In this document: piece by piece, positions 1-8,561 of the stretch
Layout: every line of letters starts with the position of its first letter
Numbering within the stretch: position 1 is the stretch's first letter
From: Halopseudomonas sabulinigri
Lineage (GTDB): Bacteria; Pseudomonadota; Gammaproteobacteria; Pseudomonadales; Pseudomonadaceae
Reading direction: 5' to 3'
Assembly (NCBI RefSeq): GCF_900105255.1
Contig: NZ_LT629763.1
Span: 682,001-746,000, forward strand
DNA: 64,000 bases
The notes under the pieces: model-generated
Databases searched by the model: none
The model's input: the letters and a program-made list of their open reading frames with translations, nothing else
What the model was told of the DNA's origin: nothing
Translations under genes and position numbers: made by a program

Positions 1-22
1 AAGCAAATGTCAGAGGCGTGTC

Positions 23-706
23 ATGCCCCGTTTAAAGCTATTCGCCGCACTTTTTACCGCTGTGCTGTCCACCTCGGTCAGCGCGCTCTCCTTGTCTGAC
101 CTGACCCAGCAGGACGCCAGCGCCGGCCTCAAGGATGCCCTTACCCAGGGTGCCGAAGTGGCAGTCAAGGAGCTGAGCGCCCCTGGTGGCTTCAGCAACA
201 ACCCGGACGTACGCATCGAGCTGCCGGGCAATCTGGGCAAGGCGTCGCGCACCATGAAGATGATGGGTATGGGTGGCCAGATCACCCAGTTGGAAGACAG
301 CATGAACAAAGCCGCAGAAGCCGCCGTGCCTCAGGCACAGAGCCTGCTGGTGGATGCCATCAGCAAGATGAGCGTGCAGGATGCCAAATCCATCCTGACC
401 GGCCCGGCTGATTCGGCCACCCGTTACCTGGAAACCAGCAGCCGGGATCAGATCCGCGCGCTCTTTCTGCCCGTGGTCAAGAATGCAACCGATCAGGTCG
501 GCCTGGCCCAGCAGTACAATACCTTTGCGTCACAGGCCTCCAGCTTTGGCGTGGTGGATGCCAAGGATGCGAATATCGAGGGTTATGTGACCGAGCGCAC
601 CCTGGACGGGCTGTTCGAAATGATGGCCGAACAGGAAGCGGATATCCGCAGCAATCCCACGGAAGCCGCCACCAGCCTGGCAAAGAAGGTATTCGGTAGC
701 CTGTGA
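23..706 (+). CDS. DUF4197 family exported protein
   Basis: A 227-residue protein whose composition and length fit the DUF4197 family of proteobacterial exported proteins, whose function is unknown. The first about 21 residues form a signal peptide ending in a VSA-type cleavage site, so a periplasmic location is inferred. The mature part is helical and rich in Ala and Gln, with a conserved-looking stretch of Met, Gly and Lys residues around positions 72-90. The start is preceded by an AGAGG ribosome site. It runs convergently with the serine hydrolase gene and nothing nearby suggests a pathway. Confidence 0.8.
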   Translation: MPRLKLFAALFTAVLSTSVSALSLSDLTQQDASAGLKDALTQGAEVAVKELSAPGGFSNNPDVRIELPGNLGKASRTMKMMGMGGQITQLEDSMNKAAEAAVPQAQSLLVDAISKMSVQDAKSILTGPADSATRYLETSSRDQIRALFLPVVKNATDQVGLAQQYNTFASQASSFGVVDAKDANIEGYVTERTLDGLFEMMAEQEADIRSNPTEAATSLAKKVFGSL

Positions 707-749
707 AAGCTGGCGGGCGCCCTGCTCATCGGGGTACCCGCTGCAGCCC

Positions 750-2051
750 TCAATTACGCAGCAAGTTCGCCAGCGCCTCCATAACCCGCCGGGTCATTGC
801 GTAGGTAAAGTCGTTGGATGCCACCGGGTGGGAGCCCAGGCGCACCACACTCAGCTGCGCGACTGGGTTCACATGGATCAACTGACCGTGCACGCCCATG
901 GCCTCGAATACGCCATCACTGTTGTGCGATACCCACCACTGGTCGTGGTACGAGTATCCTTCCATGCCCTGGCGGCCGAAGCGTGCAAAAGCCTCCCGGT
1001 CGCCGCCACGCTGTATCTCGGCAATGATCTCCTGCGGCACTATCTGTTGACCGTTATAGCACCCGCCCTGACGCAGCATTTCAGCAAATCGCCCCAGATC
1101 CCGCAGCGTCGCATTCAGCCCTGCGCCGGCCCATTCGGTACCCTTGCCGTCCAGCAGTATGTAGGCGTCCTGCTCGGCGCCCAGTTTGCTCCAGATGCGC
1201 TCGGTAACCTGTTGGGCCAGATCTTTGCCGCTCACCCGGCGGATGATCCAGCCGAGCACCTCGCTGTGCACAGTGCGATAGGCAAAGTGCTCGCCATGCG
1301 CGCGATCGGCGCCAATCGACGGCAGGTACTCATACAGACTGGTAGGGCCCTGCCAGTCTGAGGACTGGGTAATACCGGCAGACAGCCCGTAGTGAATGAC
1401 ATCCGAGGTGCCATCGGCATAGACCTCCGAGTACTTCACATCGGCGGTCATATCCAGCACCTGCTGTACGCTGGCACCGGCCCAGCCGGAATTGGCCAGC
1501 TCGGGAATGTGGGCGACCACCTCCGACTGGCCGTCCAGCAGCCCTTCGTGCATCAGCATCCTGGCAATCAAACCGGTGAACGACTTGGTCACCGACCAGA
1601 GCATGTGCGGGCTAAGCTCATCGGCCATGTTCGGGTAGGCCTGATAGATCACCTGCCCCTGGTGGATGATCAGCAGGGCATCGGCGTAGGAGCGCTCGAG
1701 AAACTCGCTGAAGCTGATCGACTCGCCTTCCTGCAGGTTGATCTGCAGCGCGTTGATCTGGGCCTCGCGGTTTTCGCCTTCTGGCAGCAGCGATGCAGCA
1801 TGCGGGCCGCGGCTGATCTGGCGTGACGGGATCAGCTCGCGCATATGTTGGAATGCCCAGCGAACCTTGGGGTAGTCGATCAGATAGTCGGCGCGGGTGA
1901 TTTGCTTGTCCGCCGCTGGCGGAAAGCCCTGCATATAGTTCAAGTCAGCCAGCTTGATGCTGGCTGAGGGCGGATAACTGGGGGCACCGGACTGCTCCGG
2001 TGCACAGGCAATACGGGCGTGTCGCGCGGCAAAACCGACTGCATTGAGCAT
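750..2051 (-). CDS. Serine hydrolase, beta-lactamase / 6-aminohexanoate-dimer hydrolase fold
   Basis: A 433-residue member of the class C beta-lactamase and penicillin-binding fold, close to the 6-aminohexanoate-dimer hydrolase (NylB) group. The nucleophile motif S-x-x-K is visible as SVTK at residues 153-156, and a Tyr-rich YSEVYAD segment near 207-213 probably supplies the second catalytic Tyr. A late G-Q-L segment stands where the KTG-like triad is expected. There is no convincing signal peptide, so it is probably cytoplasmic. These enzymes hydrolyse esters, amides or oligomers; the substrate cannot be read from sequence. It is monocistronic. Confidence 0.8.
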   Translation of the reverse strand: MLNAVGFAARHARIACAPEQSGAPSYPPSASIKLADLNYMQGFPPAADKQITRADYLIDYPKVRWAFQHMRELIPSRQISRGPHAASLLPEGENREAQINALQINLQEGESISFSEFLERSYADALLIIHQGQVIYQAYPNMADELSPHMLWSVTKSFTGLIARMLMHEGLLDGQSEVVAHIPELANSGWAGASVQQVLDMTADVKYSEVYADGTSDVIHYGLSAGITQSSDWQGPTSLYEYLPSIGADRAHGEHFAYRTVHSEVLGWIIRRVSGKDLAQQVTERIWSKLGAEQDAYILLDGKGTEWAGAGLNATLRDLGRFAEMLRQGGCYNGQQIVPQEIIAEIQRGGDREAFARFGRQGMEGYSYHDQWWVSHNSDGVFEAMGVHGQLIHVNPVAQLSVVRLGSHPVASNDFTYAMTRRVMEALANLLRN

Positions 2052-2200
2052 GCTGATCCAATCCTGTCTTGTTGTTGTGTGGTCTTAATGCAAAAACCTG
2101 CAACAAGAAGCTAATCAGCAGCGTCAGCCAATGCAAGGAAAGTGCTTGCCGCGCCACAGACCGAATTACTCGCCCATAAGCGCAGTGAATAGCGTGCCGT

Positions 2201-2362
2201 TTAGTCTTCTTCCTTCACGCGCTTGGCAATTTCACCGGCATCCACTTCATTCAGCTCTTCGCTGGTGACCTCGCCTTCCCACTTGCTGTGGGGCACGTCG
2301 TCATCGGGGAGCGGCTTGTGCGGAAGATCATTCTCACCTGGATGTTTTTGATCACTGGACAT
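2201..2362 (-). CDS. Small acidic hypothetical protein, 53 aa
   Basis: A short open frame of 53 codons with a clear AGGAG ribosome site 8 bases upstream of its ATG. The peptide is strongly charged, with about 30 percent Asp plus Glu and a basic KRVKEED tail. It has no membrane segment. A clean start signal and coding-like composition support it as a real small gene. It lies between the serine hydrolase and the exported Gly/Pro-rich protein, and I do not recognise a family. Confidence 0.6.
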   Translation of the reverse strand: MSSDQKHPGENDLPHKPLPDDDVPHSKWEGEVTSEELNEVDAGEIAKRVKEED

Positions 2363-2553
2363 AACTCATCTCCTGTCTGGGCCGCAAAGGGTTGGTTAAG
2401 TAAACGCAGGCCCTGTTTGTGTGAAAGCGCAGGAGCCAAGAGGTTCACCCAGCGTTTGGGCGCGTCAGCAAATCCTTGAACTAGTAGCCACCCTCTCGGC
2501 TCTACCGTTATGCACGGCCAAGGCCGGCACACCCACTGCCTCAGGAGAATGTG

Positions 2554-3018
2554 ATGAACCCGACGTCGAAACTACTCAGTTCAGCGCTGTTTTCAGCCGC
2601 CCTTGCGAGCAGCTTGCCGGTGGCGGCAGCCGACTATAGCGCCCCGAACAATGCAGCGGAAAACCGCGCGAATGTTGTGGAAAGTGAAACCAGCGGTGCG
2701 ATGGATGAGGCGCGGCAGAAGCGCCTGGATACCATCGAGTCGGATAATCGCGACCAGCGTAACCGCAGCAGCACTCGGCCCGCCGGTACGGGCACCATCA
2801 ATAATGGTGCCGGCGGAGCGGCCGGCAAGCCGCCAGGTACCACACCAGGAACGGGGCCCGGCACCCCACCCGGCACTACCCCAGGTGCCGGCCCAGGCAC
2901 TGCGCCGGGTACCACTCCCGGCACTACGCCCGGCATTGGCAACGATGCTGGCGCCCATACCGCGCCGCGCCCGGGGGCTGGTGGTGCGGGCGGCGCATCG
3001 GGTGCGACCACGCCTTGA
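2554..3018 (+). CDS. Exported protein with Pro-Gly-Thr repeat region
   Basis: About 154 residues with a signal peptide (cleavage near VAAA, residue 25), a charged region with Glu, Asp, Arg and Lys to about residue 75, then a low-complexity segment of repeated PGT units (PGTTPGTGPGT-like) followed by Gly/Ala. The ATG at 2554 is preferred over GTG at 2551, because AGGAG at 2543-2547 then has a 6-base spacing. The repeats suggest a flexible spacer or surface/periplasmic linker; no enzymatic domain is visible. It reads in the same direction as the DUF4142 gene about 115 bases further on. Confidence 0.65.
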   Translation: MNPTSKLLSSALFSAALASSLPVAAADYSAPNNAAENRANVVESETSGAMDEARQKRLDTIESDNRDQRNRSSTRPAGTGTINNGAGGAAGKPPGTTPGTGPGTPPGTTPGAGPGTAPGTTPGTTPGIGNDAGAHTAPRPGAGGAGGASGATTP

Positions 3019-3133
3019 ATACCGCGACGCGGCTCTTTCGCCGTACTGACATGATCATCTCGGCCGCGCCAGTAATTGAGCAGACCGAGCATAAGGGCTC
3101 CCTACTAGCGGGTGCCGAACGGAGGACCATACA

Positions 3134-3757
3134 ATGAAAAACATACCTGTTATCACCGCAACAGCGGCTGCCATGGTGTTTGGTTTGGCCACGCTGCATA
3201 GCCACGCTGCCAACGACGAGCAGCCCCACGCGCTCAGTGACGGCAACCAGCAAATGCAATCTGAAGATCAGGCAAGCGAGTCGCCCGGGATGGACGTTGA
3301 GCGTTCCGATTACCTGCAAGGTGAGGAACTGAACGCCTTTTTCGAAGAAGCCACTGCCAATAACCTGGCAGCCATAGAGAGCGCCAAGGCGGCGCTGAAA
3401 GAAGGCTCACCTGAGATTCAGGCCTTTGCCCAACAGTTGCTCGACGATCACACCGCCTTGAACCAGCAACTCAGCGCACTGGCCAAACGGCTGGATATCG
3501 ACATCGCCTCGGACCCTGGGCTGATAGACCAGGGCAAACAATGGATACTCGAGCGCCGCGATGGCGAATCCTTTGATGCGGCGTATCTCAATAGCCAGAT
3601 AACCGAGCACCAGCAAAGCATCGAGCTGTTCAAGGAGGCGCAGCAAAGCCGTGATCAGGAAGTCAGCGCGCTGGCGGAAAAGGCGCTGTCCAGCCTGCAA
3701 GGCCACCTGGAAGCGGCGAAGCAACTATCCCGCGAGCGAGCCAACGCCGAGGAGTAA
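3134..3757 (+). CDS. DUF4142 domain exported protein
   Basis: A 207-residue protein with an N-terminal signal peptide (cleaved near HSHA, residue 25) and a DUF4142, ferritin-like four-helix domain spanning about residues 60-200. The family pattern is visible in a F-x-x-x-A-x-x-x-N-L-A-A-I-E segment near 70-83 and a hydrophobic D-x-x-x-L-N-x-x-L segment near 105-118. DUF4142 proteins are periplasmic proteins of unclear function, often seen with stress genes. Ribosome site GGAGG lies 7 bases before the ATG. A hairpin terminator follows at 3775. Confidence 0.8.
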   Translation: MKNIPVITATAAAMVFGLATLHSHAANDEQPHALSDGNQQMQSEDQASESPGMDVERSDYLQGEELNAFFEEATANNLAAIESAKAALKEGSPEIQAFAQQLLDDHTALNQQLSALAKRLDIDIASDPGLIDQGKQWILERRDGESFDAAYLNSQITEHQQSIELFKEAQQSRDQEVSALAEKALSSLQGHLEAAKQLSRERANAEE

Positions 3758-3774
3758 CCCTTGCCACGCGTAAA

Positions 3775-3799
3775 AGAACCCGGCTGCTTGCCGGGTTCT
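3775..3799. terminator. Bidirectional hairpin terminator
   Basis: Ten-base perfect stem (AGAACCCGGC / GCCGGGTTCT) with a 5-base loop between the convergent DUF4142 and glutaredoxin-MauE genes. A TTTT run follows the stem on the minus strand only, so it is best placed to end the minus-strand gene. Confidence 0.65.
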
Positions 3800-3834
3800 G
3801 CGTCTCTGCAGTGGGGCATCTCCCTGCCCGCTGG

Positions 3835-4578
3835 CTATTTGGCCAACATCCACAATGCCATCGCGATCATCATCAGATTCTCGGTCAATGAGATAAAGCC
3901 GAGCGGCACGTTGCTGTCACCGCCCACGCAGGCGCACTTGAGCTCGCGCTTATCGATGTACACCGCCTTGAATACCGAGATGGCGCCTATGCTGCCGATT
4001 ACCAGTGCCACCGGTATGGCCAGCCACAGCAATGCACCGGCGATCATCAGAATGCCAGCCAAGGCCTCACCAAAGGGATACAAGTAAGCATATCTGACCC
4101 AGCGTTGGGCCAGCAGGTCGTACCCCAGGAACATATTCGAGAAGCTCTCCAGGTCACGCAGCTTCAGAATCGCCAGTACACACATGCTGATCGCCACAAA
4201 CCACTCCAGCGCACGCACGCTGAACAGGGTGTCGAAGGCGGCCCAACTGACGCCCAAGGCCATCAGCGCTGCGGTGGCAAAGACCGCGATCACCGGCTGA
4301 TAGGTAACCTCGTCAGGATCTTTCACCGGCTTATCAAAATAGCGGCGTAAATCGTCGTAACCGCCAATGCGTTGATCTGCGATAAAAGTTTGCGGCGTAG
4401 TTTCAACGTCGTACTGCTGTTTAAAGGCATCAGTCTCTTCGCGGGTGGTCAGCCAGTGGTCTTCCACCCGGTAGCCTTCGCGCTTGAGCAGGTCGCGTGA
4501 TTTGAGCCCGAATGGGCAAATGTGATCTTGCATTACCATGCGGTAGAGTTTTGCGTGGCGTGCTTGCTCCGTCATCAC
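3835..4578 (-). CDS. Glutaredoxin-MauE/DoxX fusion membrane protein
   Basis: A 247-residue two-domain protein. Residues 8-85 form a glutaredoxin-like domain with a C21-P-F-G active site (a single redox Cys) and a T-P cis-proline at 60-61. Residues about 92-246 form a MauE/DoxX-like domain of four membrane helices (near 94-114, 122-140, 168-205 and 228-245) with a conserved C-A-C pair at 214-216 before the last helix. MauE homologues help form disulfides in periplasmic partners; a glutaredoxin fused to MauE would pass electrons between cytoplasmic thiols and the membrane Cys pair (inference). It ends before the terminator at 3775. Confidence 0.8.
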   Translation of the reverse strand: MMTEQARHAKLYRMVMQDHICPFGLKSRDLLKREGYRVEDHWLTTREETDAFKQQYDVETTPQTFIADQRIGGYDDLRRYFDKPVKDPDEVTYQPVIAVFATAALMALGVSWAAFDTLFSVRALEWFVAISMCVLAILKLRDLESFSNMFLGYDLLAQRWVRYAYLYPFGEALAGILMIAGALLWLAIPVALVIGSIGAISVFKAVYIDKRELKCACVGGDSNVPLGFISLTENLMMIAMALWMLAK

Positions 4579-4874
4579 TTCACCTCCGTCTGCTGGTTAA
4601 AAGCACATTACTGCGTACGGCCAGGTGCAGCTGGAATGGCTTTTTGATTCTTGAGTTGCACCCTTGAACTGCGGTGCTAGCTGAGCGCCATCTCGAAGCA
4701 GCGTCTCTGCCTATCCTGACAGCAACGGCGGCCGCGCCGTTCCCTTGCTCTTGGTTCTTGTTGGCGCGTACTAGCTGCTCGCGCCGCTTGATGGGGGGAT
4801 TGAGCCTTAAGGGCGGCTTGGTGAATGAGCAAGTCTGGGTGCGCGTTGGCGCACAGCGTCCTGCCTTCGGCGTA
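4579..4874. other. Intergenic stretch without recognised features
   Basis: A 296-base gap between the RES toxin gene and the glutaredoxin-MauE start. Open frames here have Arg/Ser-rich, non-coding-like products and no ribosome sites. I see no RNA gene, repeat or strong hairpin. Confidence 0.5.
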
Positions 4875-5573
4875 TCAACCAATCTGCGTCGACAGCTTGT
4901 GTACCGCAGCGATATCGCCGTTCCAGATCATCTCGTAATGTGCCGTCTGTACTACCGAGCTGACCTGCCTGGGGGTAAACAGACCCCAGCACACCGCATT
5001 TGGCTGCCGCACCGAGCGATAGCGTAAGCCCATGGCAGCGGCCTTCAGTGCATCGCGGCCCAAACCGCGTGAGGCGCTGTAATCGTCGGGTGCATAAATC
5101 GGATCGCGGCGCGCGATGGTCAGTGCATCCAGCGCGCCGGCCTCATCAAAGCGCGTGGTCAGGCCGCGGAAAACAAAGCGCTCATAGCGTAAATCCGGCA
5201 CCTGCGACCAATAGGCCTGCTGGTGATAACGTACCTCGGCCAACGCGGTATCCATGGTGTCGGCGAGGTACAAAACACCGAAGGAGCCATCACTGAACCG
5301 CGAACCCTCCGGGTTTACGTGGGTAAAGGGCGCAGCGGCGTATGAGCAGCCGGGAATGCCAAAGGGAATGTCCTGCCGCGGGATCATTTCCAGGCGCCCG
5401 GCCTGATTGGCCAGGCGTGGATTTGTGAGTGCCTGCAAGGCATAGAGGGCCTCAAATTCCTCAGCATCGGCCACATCGTCGAAAATCGCGATGGGCGGAT
5501 ATTTGGAATTGATCAGCCGGTAACCGCGGATTTCCGCCGCCGGCAGCACCGGCAAGTGCTGCGCCTTTACCAC
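4875..5573 (-). CDS. RES domain toxin (NAD+-degrading family)
   Basis: A 232-residue RES-domain protein. The family is named for conserved Arg, Glu and Ser: the Arg is seen in GYRL (residue 19) and the Glu in TALAEV (residue 113), next to the typical G-V-L-Y-L-A-D segment. RES toxins such as MbcT and ParT degrade NAD+ by phosphorolysis or modify metabolic enzymes. It is encoded directly after the Xre/MbcA-type antitoxin with a 7-base overlap, the standard antitoxin-first order. Which of the known RES reactions it catalyses cannot be read from sequence. Confidence 0.88.
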   Translation of the reverse strand: MVKAQHLPVLPAAEIRGYRLINSKYPPIAIFDDVADAEEFEALYALQALTNPRLANQAGRLEMIPRQDIPFGIPGCSYAAAPFTHVNPEGSRFSDGSFGVLYLADTMDTALAEVRYHQQAYWSQVPDLRYERFVFRGLTTRFDEAGALDALTIARRDPIYAPDDYSASRGLGRDALKAAAMGLRYRSVRQPNAVCWGLFTPRQVSSVVQTAHYEMIWNGDIAAVHKLSTQIG

Positions 5574-5980
5574 TGGCTGCCACGCAATACATCAATACGG
5601 CGGAAGGTCTCGTATACCGCGACTATATCGCCACTGCCCATTACCTCCAGCGGCGAGCGGCCGAGAAAGAACGGGTTGTGGTTAGGCATACGCATAAAGC
5701 CGTACAGGTTCTCGGGATTATCAAACACGGTGCGCAGCGCCGCGTGGATGTTCAACACAAAGCTGACGCGGGTAAGTTGATCTCGATCCAGGTTGATCGC
5801 GGCCAGCCCGTCCTTGCGTTTGGCACGCGCGTAGGTGCTGTGCGACACACGCAATATGGCCTCGCCCTGCTCGCCCGTCGCGCCCCACTTATCGAGGATG
5901 GCAACGGCCGCCCGCAGACCGGTAGCAGAGGTGGTTTTTTCTGGCGCAGCGGCAGTCAAGGTCAGCATGGTAATACCCAT
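5567..5980 (-). CDS. Xre/MbcA/ParS-type antitoxin
   Basis: A 137-residue antitoxin of the RES-Xre class. The N-terminal half (about residues 15-85) carries a helix-turn-helix-like region with the S-x-S-T-Y-A-R segment, and the C-terminal half is the MbcA/ParS toxin-binding domain with the F-D-N-P and N-P-F-F-x-G-R-S-P-L-E-V-M motifs typical of the family. It should neutralise the adjacent RES toxin and repress its own promoter. There is no ribosome site before the first ATG; a second in-frame ATG at 5968 has a GGG 7 bases upstream and may be the true start. Two direct repeats lie just upstream. Confidence 0.85.
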   Translation of the reverse strand: MGITMLTLTAAAPEKTTSATGLRAAVAILDKWGATGEQGEAILRVSHSTYARAKRKDGLAAINLDRDQLTRVSFVLNIHAALRTVFDNPENLYGFMRMPNHNPFFLGRSPLEVMGSGDIVAVYETFRRIDVLRGSQW

Positions 5981-5988
5981 AAATGCAT

Positions 5989-6031
5989 GTATCTACAAAC
6001 ACTACTCTCGAATTTGAGTATTTGCAAACAC
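5989..6031 (-). promoter_or_regulatory. Candidate antitoxin operator: two direct repeats
   Basis: Two 14-base direct repeats at 5989-6002 and 6018-6031 (GTATCTACAAACAC and GTATTTGCAAACAC on the plus strand), 12 of 14 bases identical, with 29-base periodicity, immediately upstream of the antitoxin start. Their place and spacing suit autorepression by the Xre antitoxin. Confidence 0.5.
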
Positions 6032-6044
6032 AGAAAGAGAGCAT

Positions 6045-7109
6045 TCACGCTGCCGGGCGCCGCCAAACGCTGGCCAGCCAGGGCTGCTGCTCACGCGGCA
6101 AGCCGGCGGGCCGATAATAATGTTCCAGCTCGACAAAGCCTGCGGCCTGCATGCAGCTTTGCCAGGTTTCCAGCCGGTAGTAGACCCCATAGCGATCGCC
6201 ATTCCAGCCTTCCTGATCTTCACCCCGCGGGTTGGAACTGAGCAGCACCCCGCCCGGCTTCAAGCTGCTGTACAACTGGCGCAGTGCGTGCGGCAGCGCC
6301 TGGCTGGGAATATGGAACAACGCTGCATTGGCGAACACACCGTCAAAGCGTTGCGCGGGTAGATCGAGCTTCAGAAAATCCTGCAACCAGACCTCGCAGC
6401 CGCTGTCGGTGCGCGCCATCTGTACAAAGCGTTCGCAGCCGTCCAGCCCGACCGCTATGTGGCCCAGCGCAGTAAAGGTTTGCAGATCGCGCCCCGGCCC
6501 GCAGCCTACATCCAGGATTTGCCATGGCGCAGGCGCTTCGATATACCGCAACAGGGCAGCGATATTCTGGCTTACATCGTGCCCGCGCGTACCCTCGCGA
6601 AAGCGCTCGGCGTTCAGCTCATAATGCGACAGCGTCTGCCGAGCGGCCTGTATGAGCTGTTCATCCGCGGGCTCAGAGCACGGACCTGCGCCCAGCAGCG
6701 CGAGCGTCTTTTCATCCGCCTGTCCGCCGTAGAACACCTGCAGTATCCCGGTAAAAACAGCCTGATCCGGCGCCGCCAAGGCAAAAAGCGTCATGCTCGA
6801 GCGCAACTTGAGATCATCCGGCGAGCCCAGGATTTGCCGCGCCGAACGCCCGCGCCAACCGAGCAATGCCTGGCTGCAAGCGATCAAGCGTGGCCCCAGC
6901 ACTGAGTGCTGCACGTAAGCTCGCGCCTCGTCGAGATCAGCGATCGCATAGCGCTGCGCCATCTCGCTGTACCCCAGCCCGGCTACCTGCGGGAAGATGA
7001 ACCACATCCAGTGCGACGTCTTGCGGCCTGCGTTCAGCTCCGCCAGGGCGGTAGCGTAGGTGTTGGCCTGGGCTTGAACAAAACGCTGCAGGTTATAGGG
7101 GGCAGACAT
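6045..7109 (-). CDS. DUF1810 - class I SAM methyltransferase fusion
   Basis: A 354-residue fusion. Residues 1-140 form a DUF1810 domain with its signature S-H-W-M-W-F-I-F-P-Q at 32-41, a family usually found alone at about 140 residues and of unknown function. Residues 165-352 form a class I methyltransferase with motif I D-V-G-C-G-P-G-R-D at 200-208 and the L-K-P-G-G-V-L-L-S-S segment near 310. The start at 7109 (MSAPYN) is chosen because the DUF1810 domain begins there and GGAG lies 8 bases upstream. The methylated substrate is unknown. Confidence 0.75.
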   Translation of the reverse strand: MSAPYNLQRFVQAQANTYATALAELNAGRKTSHWMWFIFPQVAGLGYSEMAQRYAIADLDEARAYVQHSVLGPRLIACSQALLGWRGRSARQILGSPDDLKLRSSMTLFALAAPDQAVFTGILQVFYGGQADEKTLALLGAGPCSEPADEQLIQAARQTLSHYELNAERFREGTRGHDVSQNIAALLRYIEAPAPWQILDVGCGPGRDLQTFTALGHIAVGLDGCERFVQMARTDSGCEVWLQDFLKLDLPAQRFDGVFANAALFHIPSQALPHALRQLYSSLKPGGVLLSSNPRGEDQEGWNGDRYGVYYRLETWQSCMQAAGFVELEHYYRPAGLPREQQPWLASVWRRPAA

Positions 7110-7297
7110 ACTGCTGGCTCCGAACAGGGTGGTATTCACTAGAATGACAGAAAGGCGCACGCACTCGGCAGCAGACTAACCCGTACCCAGGCCGCTGTTA
7201 ACAAAAGGTTGCCGGGTGGCCGCGAAAGCCACATGCCAAATGAAAGCGGATGGTTTATAAACAATAAAAAAGCGCCGCTGCCCCATCGAGAATCACC

Positions 7298-8533
7298 ATG
7301 GCTGACCACAGCAGAACGGACCGCATGAAGATCGACGTGACCCAGCTCACCATCGGTATGTATGTGACCGAGCTGGATCGTCCGTGGACCGAAACCAGCT
7401 TTCTGTTTCAGGGCTTCCGTATTCGTCAGCAGCAAGAAATCCGCCTGCTGGCGCAGGTCTGCAAACACGTCTGGGTCGACTCGCGGCGCAGCGTTGGCGT
7501 TAAACAGCAAGTCATAGAGAATCACGCGCAATCGCCTGAGCTTCAGCCGATTGTCGCCAAGGTCGAGTTCAACCAGGAAATGCAGCAGGCCTCACCGGTC
7601 TGGCACAAGGCGCATGAAGAGTCGCTGCGCCTGCTGGACGCCGTGAGGCTGGGCCAGGAGCTGGACGTCGCCGCGGTCAAGGCGGTGGTGAGCGAATGCG
7701 TGCAGAGTATCTTGCGCAACCCCGCCGCCATGCTGTGGCTGGCCCGCATCAAGAACAGCGATCACTACACCGCCGAGCACTCACTGCGGGTGTCCATCCT
7801 GGCCATCGCCCTGGGCAGGGAGTTGGGGCTGGCCGAGTATCAGCTGGAGCAGATTGGCGTATGCGGCATGCTGCACGATGTCGGCAAGATCAAGGTCCCC
7901 AACGAGATCCTGAACAAACCCGGCGCACTCACCGCAGAGGAGCTGCGCATCATGCAGAGCCATGCCAATGAAGGGCGCCGGCTGTTGATGAGCAATCAGC
8001 AGGTCACCCCCGCTACCGTGGACGTCGCCTACTCACACCACGAGCGCCTGGATGGCAAGGGTTATCCGCGCGGGTTGGATGCGCCGAAAATCCCCTATTT
8101 CGCCAAGATCATCGCCGTAGTCGACGCCTACGATGCAATCAACAGCGACCGCGTCTACAGCAAGGGCAAGTCCAGCCTGGAGTCATTGAGAATCCTGTTG
8201 GAGGCAGTCAACAGCCATTTTGACGAAGAAATAGTTGGCCACTTTGTGCGCTTGATTGGCATCTACCCGGCTGGCGAGATCGTCGAGCTGAGCAATGGCG
8301 AGGTTGGCATTATTATCGGCTGCTCCACCACCAGCAAGCTCAAACCCAAGATCATGCGGGTACTCAACGCCAACAAGAAAACCTGCGAAGAACGGGTAAT
8401 CGACCTGGCCACCACCAGCGTGGATGCCAACGGCAAGCCCTTGCGCGTCAAGGAGGTACACGGCAGCGGCGCCTTCGGTATTGATATAGACGCCTACCGG
8501 CGCAAGGGGCTGCTGATTCCAGCGCACGTGTAA
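7298..8533 (+). CDS. HD-GYP domain c-di-GMP phosphodiesterase with DUF3391
   Basis: A 411-residue cytoplasmic signalling protein. An N-terminal DUF3391 domain covers about residues 10-90, and an HD-GYP domain covers about 145-320. The HD pair is in H-D-V-G-K at 193-197 and the GYP signature in H-H-E-R-L-D-G-K-G-Y-P at 247-257, both intact, so hydrolysis of c-di-GMP is predicted. A further in-frame ATG at 7325 (MKIDVTQL) fits the usual start of DUF3391 proteins and is a good alternative start. The gene is divergent from the DUF1810 fusion and monocistronic. It probably influences motility or biofilm state. Confidence 0.88.
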   Translation: MADHSRTDRMKIDVTQLTIGMYVTELDRPWTETSFLFQGFRIRQQQEIRLLAQVCKHVWVDSRRSVGVKQQVIENHAQSPELQPIVAKVEFNQEMQQASPVWHKAHEESLRLLDAVRLGQELDVAAVKAVVSECVQSILRNPAAMLWLARIKNSDHYTAEHSLRVSILAIALGRELGLAEYQLEQIGVCGMLHDVGKIKVPNEILNKPGALTAEELRIMQSHANEGRRLLMSNQQVTPATVDVAYSHHERLDGKGYPRGLDAPKIPYFAKIIAVVDAYDAINSDRVYSKGKSSLESLRILLEAVNSHFDEEIVGHFVRLIGIYPAGEIVELSNGEVGIIIGCSTTSKLKPKIMRVLNANKKTCEERVIDLATTSVDANGKPLRVKEVHGSGAFGIDIDAYRRKGLLIPAHV

Positions 8534-8561
8534 GCCGCCGACTCGGCCCAGCAGGTAAGGT

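Noticed and set aside
4580..4882. 100-codon minus-strand frame between the glutaredoxin-MauE and RES genes
   Set aside because: Arg/Ser/Thr-rich product with no ribosome site; it overlaps the toxin stop and looks non-coding.
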